Shown: in pieces, positions 8,291 through 16,090 of the stretch
Numbering within the stretch: the stretch's first letter is position 1
Layout: every line of letters begins with the position of its first letter
DNA from: Paractinoplanes atraurantiacus
GTDB lineage: Bacteria; Actinomycetota; Actinomycetes; Mycobacteriales; Micromonosporaceae
Assembly (NCBI RefSeq): GCF_900215205.1
Contig: NZ_OBDY01000013.1
Coordinates: forward strand, 174,052-238,051
Length of the DNA stretch: 64,000 nt
Direction of reading: 5' to 3'
The notes under the pieces: model-generated
What the model was told of the DNA's origin: nothing
Seen by the model: the letters and a program-made list of their open reading frames with translations, nothing else
Databases searched by the model: none
Program-made: the position numbers and the translations under genes

Positions 8291-8737
8291 ATGCCCGAAG
8301 TCGACGAGTTGGGCCCCATCGACTACCTGTGCGTCGAGCTGCCGCCGGGCAGCATGGACGGCAAGGCGTTCTCCCTGCTGGAAGACCTGGTCGACCGGCA
8401 CATCATCCGGGTGCTGGACATCGCATTGGTCCGCAAGAGCCCGAACGGCCAGGTGACGGTCCTCGAGGAGGCCGAGTTCGACGTGAACGGCCTCGGCTCC
8501 TTCCACGGCGCCGCTTCCGGCGTGCTGGGCGGCGAGGACCTCCAGGAGGCCGGCGAGCTGCTGGAACCGGGCGCGGCCGCGGTGATCCTGATCTACGAGA
8601 ACACGTGGGCGGCCCCCTTGGCCCGCCAGCTGCGCCACGTCGGCGCGCAACTGCTGGCCAGCGGCCGCATCCCCGTGCAGCAACTGCTCCAGGCCCTGGA
8701 CGACTCGGAGCCGCAGTACGCGGCCAAGGGAAGGTGA
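8291..8737 (+). CDS. DUF6325 family protein (second copy)
   Basis: 148 aa, paralogous to the preceding gene. It shows LGPIDYLCVELPPGSMDG, IIRVLDIALVRKSPNGQVTV, GEDLQEAGELLEPGAAAVIL and IYENTWAAPLARQLR at the equivalent positions. AAGGA precedes ATG at 8291, and the gap to the upstream gene is 10 bp, so the two are co-transcribed. No catalytic motif is evident. The acidic, soluble nature of both copies suggests a small cytoplasmic heteromer, which is an inference. Confidence 0.83.
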   Translation: MPEVDELGPIDYLCVELPPGSMDGKAFSLLEDLVDRHIIRVLDIALVRKSPNGQVTVLEEAEFDVNGLGSFHGAASGVLGGEDLQEAGELLEPGAAAVILIYENTWAAPLARQLRHVGAQLLASGRIPVQQLLQALDDSEPQYAAKGR

Positions 8738-8741
8738 CCCG

Positions 8742-9068
8742 ATGCCCGGACTGCTCCGAGGTATAGCCCGCACCGCGGTGGTGGCCGGCACGGCATCGGC
8801 CGTCTCCGGCCGCGTGCGCCACCGCCAGGACGGCCGCTGGGCCCGTCAGGAGGCCGAGAACGACATGCTGCAACAGCAACAGCAGCAGCAGTACGCGCCC
8901 CCACCCCAGCAGGTCTACGTCGCGGCTCCGCCCGCCGCCGCCGCGCCCGCCTCACCCGACATGGCCGCCAAGATCGACCAGCTGAAGCAACTGGCCGACC
9001 TCAAGGCACAGGGCATCCTCACCGACGCCGAGTTCGAAGCTCAGAAGGCCCGCATCCTGGGCCAGTGA
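8742..9068 (+). CDS. SHOCT domain-containing protein
   Basis: 108 aa. The N-terminus is basic (MPGLLRGIARTAVVAGTASA), then comes a Q/P/A linker containing seven consecutive glutamines (about residues 46-52). The C-terminal ~35 residues form a SHOCT helix pair (IDQLKQLADLKAQGILTDAE, FEAQKARILGQ). SHOCT is a short C-terminal oligomerisation domain found on many secreted or membrane-linked proteins. The gene starts 4 bp after the DUF6325 stop with GGAAGG upstream, completing the operon. A strong hairpin follows the stop. Confidence 0.9.
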   Translation: MPGLLRGIARTAVVAGTASAVSGRVRHRQDGRWARQEAENDMLQQQQQQQYAPPPQQVYVAAPPAAAAPASPDMAAKIDQLKQLADLKAQGILTDAEFEAQKARILGQ

Positions 9069-9076
9069 CACGATCG

Positions 9077-9111
9077 CGCCGGCCGCCCCCGATCGCCCGG
9101 GGCGGCCGGCG
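9077..9111 (+). terminator. 13-bp perfect hairpin after the SHOCT gene
   Basis: Arms 9077-9089 (CGCCGGCCGCCCC) and 9099-9111 (GGGGCGGCCGGCG) pair perfectly with a 9-nt loop, beginning 8 nt after the SHOCT stop. There is no U-tract, as is common for actinobacterial terminators. Confidence 0.75.
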
Positions 9112-9663
9112 GCCTGTGCCCGCGTGCCGACGAGCATCGTGACCTCGACGGGCTCGGCGTACGAGCCGGCGCACGGACCTGCTCCGCGAAGGCGGCGCGT
9201 TCGCCCGGAGCGGGCAGCATGTCGGCGGAGAAGGCCGAGTACAGCCCGCCGAGGAGCTCATGGAAGCTGATCGTGTCCACATACCCGGCCCTGGACTCCG
9301 ACACCTGCCGACGGTCCCGGCCGAAGTACAGAGTTTTCGCTGAGAGCGACACCGCGTTCATAGTCGCCACGGGCGATGCCCGGCGTGACACCCCTTTCGC
9401 GGTCCAAAGGGCGGCACTGATCGCGATCGCAGCCGCGCTCGGCCGCGGGGCTGGCCGCGTTCGCCGCGGATCGGGGTGTTCGGAGTTCAGCCCGCCGCGG
9501 TTGGGAGTTGAGAGGCCTTTGCCGGTTGGGCGGGGCACGATCTCGATGGCGACGCCGAGGTGGGCGGCCCATCTGGACAGGCCACCGTGTTTGACGCCGC
9601 GCATCAGCGGAGCCGTCTGCTTGCCGAAGAGCCCGCCTTGAGTGGGCGCACGCCGCGCTGACG
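9112..9663 (-). pseudogene. Decayed fragments: possible methyltransferase C-terminus and transposase piece
   Basis: No intact gene is convincing in these 550 bp. On the minus strand, about 9190-9300 reads VDTISFHELLGGLYSAFSAD followed by PAPGERAAFAEQVR, which resembles the end of a SAM-dependent methyltransferase. The expected continuation (YAEPVEVTMLVGTR, about 9120-9165) is in another frame, implying a frameshift. Upstream on the same strand, about 9490-9620 reads LSRWAAHLGVAIEIVPRPTG, reminiscent of the catalytic region of an IS5-type transposase but without start or end. Both identifications are from motif resemblance only and could be wrong. Confidence 0.4.
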
Positions 9664-10149
9664 TCAGCTGTAGGTGCGCGGGTACGGCCGGGGTGACGGG
9701 GGCGGCTGCGGGACGCGGATGACGGCCGACTTCGCGACGCCGGCCACGAGGGAGCCGATCGCGATGCCCAGCACCATGTTCAGGCCCGCCGTGTAGATGC
9801 GGGCGCCCAGGCTCGCGTCCGTCACGAACGGCGCCAGCATCGCCACCACCGTGGCCAGGCCGACCACCCAGCCGAAGAAGCGCATGGGCCTCGGCGTGGT
9901 CAGCAGCAGCAGGTGGACCAGGCCCGTGGCGACCAGCGCCGCCATGCCCGCGCCGAAGGCGTACCAGCCGGTGGACGCGTCGCCCCACGTGCCCTGGCCT
10001 TTCGGGGCGAGCACGTCGATGTCGAACAGGCCTCGGCCGAACAGGATCCCGGCGATCGCGATCAGGGCCGCGACCACCGCGGTGGCGGCGCCGCCGGACC
10101 AGAGCTTGCCGGCGTTGACGGCCGGGCGAGTTTCGTTGATACCGGTCAT
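9664..10149 (-). CDS. DUF6069 family membrane protein
   Basis: 161 aa with four membrane helices: about residues 21-41 (ATAVVAALIAIAGILFGRGL), 62-85, 93-112 and 122-142, then a proline-rich tail (PQPPPSPRPYPRTYS). The loop after helix 1 and the WYAFGAGMAALVATGLVHLL segment fit the DUF6069 family of small four-helix actinobacterial proteins of unknown role. ATG at 10149 is preceded by GAGG at about nine bases. It is divergent from the 10257/10336 genes. No partner suggests a function. Confidence 0.75.
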   Translation of the reverse strand: MTGINETRPAVNAGKLWSGGAATAVVAALIAIAGILFGRGLFDIDVLAPKGQGTWGDASTGWYAFGAGMAALVATGLVHLLLLTTPRPMRFFGWVVGLATVVAMLAPFVTDASLGARIYTAGLNMVLGIAIGSLVAGVAKSAVIRVPQPPPSPRPYPRTYS

Positions 10150-10256
10150 GGGCTTGAGCCTCTTCGACGCCGCCGCCGGGACGCTTCACCCCAGATGGAT
10201 GGTTCCTGATATGTTGGCCGGGCACGCCGACGAGTAGCCGAAGGGAGGTCAGAACG

Positions 10257-10307
10257 ATGTCCGATGTTCTGCGCCCCTTCCGCGGCCCGGCGTCCCCGCG
10301 GTTCTAG
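10257..10307 (+). CDS. Short leader-type ORF (16 aa) upstream of a GNAT gene
   Basis: ATG at 10257 is preceded at 8 nt by an exceptionally strong ribosome site (aagggagg, 10241-10248). The frame MSDVLRPFRGPASPRF ends in TAG 28 bp before the GNAT start. A hairpin with CCGCGG arms (10280-10285 and 10296-10301) overlaps its second half. Strong translation of a short peptide with a hairpin in it is the layout of a translational or transcriptional attenuator, but the peptide has no clear run of regulatory codons beyond Pro/Arg. It could also be accidental. Confidence 0.4.
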   Translation: MSDVLRPFRGPASPRF

Positions 10308-10335
10308 CGAGGCGCGCTCCATCCTGGAGGCCCGC

Positions 10336-11193
10336 ATGACCGTTTTGACGTTCCGCCCGCTCGCCGCGGGTGAGGAAGATCTGTTCGATTCGCTGCCCGA
10401 TCCGCTGCCCGAGCTGCGCCAGGCGTCGTTCGCCGACGGCCTCGCCTCCGGCGGTTTCGCCCATTCTCGCGCGTGGATCGCCTTGGCGGACGACAAGCTT
10501 GTCGCCCGCGCCGCCTGGGTCCTGCCGCCCGGCGCCGTCGGCCGGCCCTGGCTGGAGCGTTTCGACGCGGCCAGTCCCGAGGTCGGTGCCGCTCTGCTCA
10601 CCGAGGCCCATGCGGCGCTCGGCGGTCCCCTGCCCTACTACGCCGCCGCTCCCGCGCACTGGCGGCAAAGGCCCGAGTCAAAAGCGGTTGTTGACGTACG
10701 CCGGGAAGCCGCGCGACGGGCGGGTCTGGTCGAGCGGGGTGAGCGTCTGCGCCTGACCTGGGCCGGCGCGAACCTGCCGGCCACCAGCGGGCGGCACACC
10801 TTCCGGCCTGTCACCGGCGAGGACGAGATCAGGTCCCTGGTCGCCCGGATCGGCCGGCCCGACATCGTCACCGGGGCCGAGACCGCGCTCGCTGTCCTGG
10901 GGGCCGATCTTGCCTCGGCTCCGCTGCCCTGGCTGCGTACGGCCAAATGGTTGGTCTCCGAAGAAGTGGGCCTTGTCGCCGCCGCCGGTGATCATTGCTA
11001 TCCGCTGATCGGCTACCTGGGCCTGCTCGACGCGGGCGCCCGGGAGGAGTTGATCGCCGAGGCCGTCCGCGTGCTCAGCGGCGCCGGGGCCCGGGAGGTG
11101 GTGGCCGACGTCGACTCCTACCGGGTCGAGGTGCTGGCCGCCTTGGAGCGGACCGGCTTCCGCCAGGTCCGCTCCCGGATCGTGCTCACCTGA
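10336..11193 (+). CDS. GNAT family N-acetyltransferase
   Basis: 285 aa from ATG at 10336, chosen for GGAGG five bases upstream; a longer frame to 10264 overlaps the leader ORF. Two GNAT-like halves are suggested: residues ~1-80 (FRPLAAGEEDLF..., AWIALADDKLVARAAWVLP) and ~150-285, where VGLVAAAGDHCYPLIGYLG is followed by GAREELIAEAVRVLSGAGAR and VLAALERTGFRQVR, the usual acetyl-CoA-binding and C-terminal strand pattern. The substrate is unknown. It converges with the SRPBCC gene with no gap between stops. Confidence 0.8.
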   Translation: MTVLTFRPLAAGEEDLFDSLPDPLPELRQASFADGLASGGFAHSRAWIALADDKLVARAAWVLPPGAVGRPWLERFDAASPEVGAALLTEAHAALGGPLPYYAAAPAHWRQRPESKAVVDVRREAARRAGLVERGERLRLTWAGANLPATSGRHTFRPVTGEDEIRSLVARIGRPDIVTGAETALAVLGADLASAPLPWLRTAKWLVSEEVGLVAAAGDHCYPLIGYLGLLDAGAREELIAEAVRVLSGAGAREVVADVDSYRVEVLAALERTGFRQVRSRIVLT

Positions 11194-11649
11194 TCAGCTG
11201 TTGATCGAGGCCTGACGCGCCTCGATCGCCTTGACGGTGTTGTGCAGGGCCTTGACCAGCACGCCCTTGCCGACGCTGCCGAGCAGCAGCCCGGTCACCT
11301 TGCCCTTGAGGTTCTTCCCTTCGCGCACCACCACCGCGTCCAGGGTGGTGGTGCCGTCGGGCTGCCGGGTCAGGGTGTACGTGTGGCCCGAGTCGCCGCC
11401 CCAGATGTTGGAGTCGGTGGTCTTCATGGTGACGCGGGCCGGATCGGACCAGTCGTAGGTCAGGCGTTCCCAGACTCCGCCGCCGCCTTCGGTGACGTCG
11501 GCGTGGGTGGCGCCCAGCTCGTGCACCTTGAGGTCGGCGTCGGAGCTGTTCGCGAACAGCTTCTGGCGGCCCGGGCCGAAGTCGGTGAGCCCGGCGACGA
11601 ACTGCTCGGGGGTGAGGGTGGTGGTCTCGTGCATCCGGATGATCGACAT
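11194..11649 (-). CDS. SRPBCC-fold protein
   Basis: 151 aa from ATG at 11649. TTG at 11670 (adding seven residues) has GGAGG only three bases upstream and is the alternative start. The sequence has the helix-grip order: HETTTLTPEQFVAGLTDFGP, GVWERLTYDWSDPARVTMKT, WGGDSGHTYTLTRQPDG, then a long C-terminal helix (VGKGVLVKALHNTVKAIEAR). SRPBCC/polyketide-cyclase folds bind hydrophobic ligands in a cavity; nothing here identifies the ligand. It lies back to back with the MarR gene, separated by a large dyad. Confidence 0.82.
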   Translation of the reverse strand: MSIIRMHETTTLTPEQFVAGLTDFGPGRQKLFANSSDADLKVHELGATHADVTEGGGGVWERLTYDWSDPARVTMKTTDSNIWGGDSGHTYTLTRQPDGTTTLDAVVVREGKNLKGKVTGLLLGSVGKGVLVKALHNTVKAIEARQASINS

Positions 11650-11700
11650 GTGAACAGCTTGTCGGCTCAAGCACCTCCGCCGAGCCGGTAGGAGACCCTG

Positions 11701-11750
11701 GTGAGTCCCGGGCCTGCCCTGGGGCGACCCCCGGGTGACCTGGGACTCAC
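11701..11750. promoter_or_regulatory. 9-bp inverted repeat GTGAGTCCC...GGGACTCAC in divergent spacer
   Basis: GTGAGTCCC (11701-11709) and GGGACTCAC (11742-11750) are perfect inverted copies 32 bp apart, lying between the divergent SRPBCC and MarR genes. The intervening DNA is itself rich in CCCGGG. It could be two half-sites for looping or co-operative binding, or a hairpin in a leader transcript. Confidence 0.4.
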
Positions 11751-11761
11751 TCGCTTATATG

Positions 11762-11777
11762 GGTATGCCGTCATACC
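11762..11777. promoter_or_regulatory. Candidate MarR operator GGTATG-N4-CATACC with -10 element
   Basis: GGTATG (11762-11767) and CATACC (11772-11777) form a perfect inverted repeat. TAATAC immediately follows (11778-11783), a plausible -10 element placed about 8 nt before the GTG at 11792. The arrangement fits autorepression of the MarR/MFS operon and a nearly leaderless transcript. Confidence 0.5.
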
Positions 11778-11791
11778 TAATACTTCCGGGC

Positions 11792-12232
11792 GTGAACGAG
11801 ATCGCCGCCGCCGTCGTGGAGCTCGCGCCCGCGCTGCACCGGGCGCTGGAGCGCCGCGCCGACACCGAGATCGACTTCCCGCGCCCGCCGGACCTGCAGC
11901 TGTCGGCGCTGCGCCTGGTCCGGCGGCATCCCGGCACGACCGTGCGGGAGCTCGCCGGCGAGCTCCAGCTCAAACCGAACAACGCCAGCGCCCTGGTCAC
12001 CGCCATGGTCACCCAGGGGTTGCTGGTCAAGGAACACGACCGGGCCGACCGCCGGGTCGTGCGCCTGCGCCTGACCGATCAGGCGCGGCAGCGGCACGAC
12101 GCCGTGCAGGGGTTGTTCACCGGCTATGTCGAGGCGGCCCTGGCCGCCCTCACCGACTCGGAGCGCCGTGATGTGGCCGCGGCGCTTCCGGTGCTTCACC
12201 GCATCGTGGAACAGATCAAAGCAGGAGAGTAA
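11792..12232 (+). CDS. MarR family transcriptional regulator
   Basis: 146 aa from GTG at 11792; a GTG at 11735 would add 19 unlikely residues and place the operator inside the gene. The winged helix-turn-helix reads LQLSALRLVRRHPGTTVREL, then AGELQLKPNNASALVTAMVT as recognition helix, and KEHDRADRRVVRLRLTDQAR as wing. It ends with dimerisation helices. MarR proteins repress drug-efflux or catabolic genes and release DNA on ligand binding. Its TAA is directly followed by the GTG of the MFS pump, so it most likely controls that pump and itself through the dyad at 11762. Confidence 0.92.
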   Translation: MNEIAAAVVELAPALHRALERRADTEIDFPRPPDLQLSALRLVRRHPGTTVRELAGELQLKPNNASALVTAMVTQGLLVKEHDRADRRVVRLRLTDQARQRHDAVQGLFTGYVEAALAALTDSERRDVAAALPVLHRIVEQIKAGE

Positions 12233-13810
12233 GTGACCACCCTGACCAAGGCGCCCACCGCGCCCGCGCCCGTCTCGCGGCGCACCAAGCCCTGGCTGTC
12301 CCTGATCGCCGTCGCGTTCGGCCTGTTCATGGTCGGACTGGACGGCAGCATCGTGTCGATCGCCAACCCGGAGATCGGCCGCGACCTGAACGCCAGCACG
12401 GCCGGCCTGCAGTGGGTGACCAACTCCTATCTGCTGGCCCTGGCCGCCTCGCTGATCCTGGGCGGCAAGCTCGGCGACCGGTTCGGCCGCCGCACCTACT
12501 ATCTGGTCGGCGTGGCCGGCTTCACCGTCGCGTCGGTCGCCATCGGCCTTTCCGGCTCGATCACCGGCGTGATCGTCTTCCGGGCCGTGCAGGGCTTCTT
12601 CGGCGGCCTGCTCATGCCGAACACGCTGGGCATCCTGCGGGCGGCCTTCCCTCCGAAGAAGTTCGGCATGGCGGTCGGCATCTGGGCCATGGTGTCGTCG
12701 GTGTCGACAGCGCTCGGCCCGATCATCGGCGGCCTGCTGGTCGAGCACGTCAACTGGGAGTCGGTCTTCTACGTCAACGCCCCGATCGGCGTCATCGCCC
12801 TCGCCGTGAGCGCTTTCGTGCTGCCGCAGAGCAAGAACTCGACCGGCCGGCACAGGTTCGACATCCCCGGCATCGTGCTGCTGGCGGCGGGCCTGGTCGT
12901 CATGGTCTTCGGCGTGGTCAAGGGCGAGACGTGGGGCTGGGGTTCGGCGGCGACGCTGGGCACGATCGCCGCCGGCCTGGTGATCCTGGTGGTGTTCGGC
13001 TGGCACGAGACCCGGGTCGAGCACCCGCTGCTGCCGATGCGCCTGTTCCGCAACAGGGCGCTGACCATCGGCACGGTGCTGACCGCGGTGAACTTCTTCG
13101 TGCTGCTCGGCTCGATCTTCTACGTGATGCTCTACCTGCAGAACGTCCGCGGTTACACGCCGGTCATGGCGGGCGTGCTCACCTTGCCGCTGAGCCTGGC
13201 CTCGGTGGTGGCGTCGCCGCTCGGGGCGGCGCTGACCGACCGTTTCGGCCCGCGACTGACCATGCCTCTCGGCATGGCGTTGCAGGCGCTGGCTTCGTTC
13301 GGCCTCTTGCTCTTGCAGACCAATTCCTCGTACGCCGTGATGTGGCCCTCGTTCATCCTGTTGGGCCTGGGCGTCGGTATGATCATGGCCGCCTCCTCGG
13401 AGGCCATCGTCGGCAACGCCCCGGTCAGGGACGCGGGCGTGGCCGGCGGCTTGCAGGCGACCGCCTTGCAGATCGGCGGCGCGCTGGGCACGTCAGTGCT
13501 GGTCTCCCTGATCAGCAGCAAGGCCGGCGCCACCCTCTACACCTCACTGACCGGCGCCGGCGTCCCCGCCCCACTGGCAACCGGTCTGCTGGAGGCGAAG
13601 GACGCCGTGGCCATGGGCGTGGCCCCCGTCTCCCCCGACATGACAGCCGACATCAGGTCCGCGGTCGTCGACGGCGCCGCCCAGGCTTTCATCAACGGCT
13701 TGCACGTGGCCGCCCTGACCACAGCAATCCTGTGCCTAGCCGCCGCCGCGGTCGCCGTGGCAGGCGTCCGCCGAGGCCCGTCCCCAACCGAGGGCGTGGC
13801 CGCACACTGA
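12233..13810 (+). CDS. MFS transporter, DHA2 (14-TM) drug-efflux type
   Basis: 525 aa from GTG at 12233, with aggagag upstream inside the end of marR. Motif A is clear (GGKLGDRFGRRTYYLVG), and motif C appears as SSVSTALGPIIGGLLVEHVN. About 14 membrane segments and the LDGSIVSIANPEIGRDL start are typical of the EmrB/QacA class of proton-driven exporters. It forms a two-gene operon with the MarR regulator. The substrate is unknown. A second pump of this class, with a TetR partner, lies at 35356-36945. Confidence 0.93.
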   Translation: MTTLTKAPTAPAPVSRRTKPWLSLIAVAFGLFMVGLDGSIVSIANPEIGRDLNASTAGLQWVTNSYLLALAASLILGGKLGDRFGRRTYYLVGVAGFTVASVAIGLSGSITGVIVFRAVQGFFGGLLMPNTLGILRAAFPPKKFGMAVGIWAMVSSVSTALGPIIGGLLVEHVNWESVFYVNAPIGVIALAVSAFVLPQSKNSTGRHRFDIPGIVLLAAGLVVMVFGVVKGETWGWGSAATLGTIAAGLVILVVFGWHETRVEHPLLPMRLFRNRALTIGTVLTAVNFFVLLGSIFYVMLYLQNVRGYTPVMAGVLTLPLSLASVVASPLGAALTDRFGPRLTMPLGMALQALASFGLLLLQTNSSYAVMWPSFILLGLGVGMIMAASSEAIVGNAPVRDAGVAGGLQATALQIGGALGTSVLVSLISSKAGATLYTSLTGAGVPAPLATGLLEAKDAVAMGVAPVSPDMTADIRSAVVDGAAQAFINGLHVAALTTAILCLAAAAVAVAGVRRGPSPTEGVAAH

Positions 13811-13820
13811 TCCCCTGGTG

Positions 13821-13844
13821 CGGGTGCGGCCCCCTCCGCACCCG
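13821..13844 (+). terminator. 9-bp hairpin after the MarR/MFS operon
   Basis: CGGGTGCGG (13821-13829) and CCGCACCCG (13836-13844) pair perfectly with a 6-nt loop, starting 11 nt after the MFS stop. The following 80 bp contain two near-identical CGAACCCGYGGCCGCG copies (13843-13858 and 13887-13902) and no gene. Confidence 0.65.
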
Positions 13845-13984
13845 AACCCGCGGCCGCGCCGTGTTCCCCGCGCCGTCTTCGGCTTCCGAACCCGTGGCCG
13901 CGGACTCCCGGGTGCGGTGCTACCGGCTTGCACCCGGAACGCACCCGGATAACGCCCCGGGCCGCGCAGGCTTCAGGGGTGCCG

Positions 13985-15457
13985 ATGGCCTTGTTGAACG
14001 CGCCGCTCCGCCGATGGGCGGGATGGCAGCTCATCCTTGCCCTCGGCGCCCCGGTGATCGTCCTGTACTACTGGTTCCTGCATCTGGGCCCCGCGTGGGG
14101 CGGCCTGCAGGTGGCCCTTTACACAAGCGCGAACGGTGCCCTCGCGGTGAGCTGTCTGGTCACCGCGTGGCGCCGGCGTGACCTGCGCGCCATCATGCTG
14201 TTGTTCGCCGCCTCGGCCCTCACCTCCATCTTCGGCGACGTCGTCTTCTACTTCCTCGCCCTGGTGGGCGGCGAGGTGGCGTATCCCAGCATCGCCGATC
14301 TGGGTTATCTGACGGCATATCCGCTGCTGGCCAGCGGCCTGCTGCTGCTCGTACGCCGCCGCACCCCGGGCCGTGACTTCGCGAGCGCGCTCGACGCCGC
14401 GATCGTCGCGGTGAGCGCCGGCTACCTCGTGCTCGAGTTCACGATCCTGCCCACCATGGAGATCAGCTCGGCGAACATCGTCACGCTCGTCTCCGTCGCC
14501 TACCCGGTCGGCGACCTCATGCTCATCGTGGTCGGCGCCCGCCTCATGATCGGCGGCGCCCGCACGGCTCCTCTCCTGATGATCGGCGCCTACCTGGCGC
14601 TGGTCTTGTTCTCCGACACCTTCTACATGGTGCAGACGCTCGACGGCTCGTACCGTGCGGGCAATTTCCTCGACGCCGTCTGGATGAGCGCCGCTTTCAT
14701 CCTGGCCGCCGGCGTGGCCCACCCCGAAGCCCCGAAGCTGCTGATCCGCAACGGCACCGTGACGGCTGACGCCACCGGACGCCGCCTGATCGTCCTGGCC
14801 GTGGCCGCCGTCATGGCGCCGACGGTCATGATGGTGCAGTACCTGCGCGGCGCGACCCCGCACATCATCGTGGCGGGCCTGGTCTGCAACCTCCTCTTCC
14901 TGCTGGTGGTGGGCCGCATGGCCGGCCTGGTCCGCGCGCAGCGGCACGCCGCCATCACCGACGCGCTGACCGGCTTGCGCAGCCGGCGCTTCTTCGAGCA
15001 GTCGCTGCGCTCGGAGGCGTCCCGGGCTTCCCGCCACGACGCCGACCTGAGCATGCTGCTGCTGGACATCGACCACTTCAAAACCGTGAACGACACCTAC
15101 GGCCACGGCGGAGGCGACCGCGTGCTGGTCGAGGTGGCCGACCGCCTGCACGCCGCCGTCCGCCCCGGCGACCTGGTAGCCCGATACGGAGGCGAGGAGT
15201 TCGCCGTCCTGCTCCCCGGCGCCGGCCCCGCCGAGGCCGCCGACATCGCCGACCGCTTGCGCCGAGCCATCGCCGCCACCCCCATCGCAGTCACCGAAGA
15301 CCAGAACCACCACGTGACAGTCTCCGTAGGCGTAGCAGGCACCCAGATCCCCGAGGAAATGGTCCTCTCCGCCGACCGGGCCCTGTACGCCTCGAAGAAC
15401 GCCGGCCGAGACCGGGTCACCATCGCCGACGCCATCCCCACCCCGGTAGCCGCCTGA
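13985..15457 (+). CDS. Membrane-bound GGDEF protein (putative diguanylate cyclase)
   Basis: 490 aa from ATG at 13985 (aggggt upstream); GTG at 13979 is equally possible. Residues ~10-310 form about nine membrane helices without a recognisable extracellular domain. A GGDEF domain occupies ~325-480: DALTGLRSRRFFEQSLR, LLLDIDHFKTVNDTYGHGGG, and the active-site loop RYGGEEFAVLLPG, which is the catalytically competent GGEEF form. It should make c-di-GMP from two GTP at the membrane. An inhibitory RxxD site before the loop is not obvious. A second c-di-GMP protein with GGDEF plus EAL lies at 32948-35194. Confidence 0.92.
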   Translation: MALLNAPLRRWAGWQLILALGAPVIVLYYWFLHLGPAWGGLQVALYTSANGALAVSCLVTAWRRRDLRAIMLLFAASALTSIFGDVVFYFLALVGGEVAYPSIADLGYLTAYPLLASGLLLLVRRRTPGRDFASALDAAIVAVSAGYLVLEFTILPTMEISSANIVTLVSVAYPVGDLMLIVVGARLMIGGARTAPLLMIGAYLALVLFSDTFYMVQTLDGSYRAGNFLDAVWMSAAFILAAGVAHPEAPKLLIRNGTVTADATGRRLIVLAVAAVMAPTVMMVQYLRGATPHIIVAGLVCNLLFLLVVGRMAGLVRAQRHAAITDALTGLRSRRFFEQSLRSEASRASRHDADLSMLLLDIDHFKTVNDTYGHGGGDRVLVEVADRLHAAVRPGDLVARYGGEEFAVLLPGAGPAEAADIADRLRRAIAATPIAVTEDQNHHVTVSVGVAGTQIPEEMVLSADRALYASKNAGRDRVTIADAIPTPVAA

Positions 15458-15475
15458 CCCCGGCCGCCACCGACC

Positions 15476-16090
15476 TCAGCCGTTGAGCGCGACCACGAGC
15501 CGCCCCGCGAAGCGCGGATCGAGCGCCTCGCCGGTCATGGCGCCCACCACCGCCGCGCGGCTCACCCGGGCCGGGAAGAGCCGGCGCGGGGCGTCTTCCA
15601 GGGGCAGCGTGCGGTGCGCGGGCGGCCCGCCGGTCATCGGGCCGACATGGAAGACCGTGCCACCGGCGGACAGGATGGCCGCGTCGGCCGCCACCTTGTC
15701 CGGGATCTCGGCCCGCATGACCAGCCCGAGCAGCCCCCGCGTCAGAGCACCGGCCGCCGCCGCCGACGGCCCGGTGCCGTAGGCGCCGAGCCACACGATC
15801 CGCCCCACCGCGGAGGCCACCACGGCCTTGGCCCCGGCAGTCAGCACCCCCGGCAGGTCGCCTTTCGTCATCCCGAGGCCGGAGACGAGCACGTCGGCCC
15901 CCTCGACCGCCCGGACGATCGACGCCGGGTCGTACACGTCGGCCGCGACCGCGGTCAGCCCGGGCCGCGCCCGCACCCGGGCCGGGTCACGCGCCAGCGC
16001 CGTGACCTGCACACCACGCGCGAGCCCCGCCTCCACGAGCAGGGACCCGACCGCCCCGGTCGCACCGAGCACCGCGATCCGCATCGTCAC
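15476..16090 (-). CDS. NAD(P)H-binding NmrA/SDR-like protein
   Basis: 204 aa. The N-terminal dinucleotide motif GATGAVG lies in MRIAVLGATGAVGSLLVEAG, followed by ALARDPARV and VAADVYDPASIVRAVEGADV. This is the pattern of atypical SDRs that act as NADPH sensors or epimerase/reductases (YwnB/NmrA type). No Tyr-x3-Lys catalytic pair is present, so a reductase activity is doubtful. GTG at 16090 overlaps the TGA of the IMPase-like gene (GTGA), indicating translational coupling. The pair faces a LysR regulator, which probably controls it. Confidence 0.83.
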   Translation of the reverse strand: MTMRIAVLGATGAVGSLLVEAGLARGVQVTALARDPARVRARPGLTAVAADVYDPASIVRAVEGADVLVSGLGMTKGDLPGVLTAGAKAVVASAVGRIVWLGAYGTGPSAAAAGALTRGLLGLVMRAEIPDKVAADAAILSAGGTVFHVGPMTGGPPAHRTLPLEDAPRRLFPARVSRAAVVGAMTGEALDPRFAGRLVVALNG

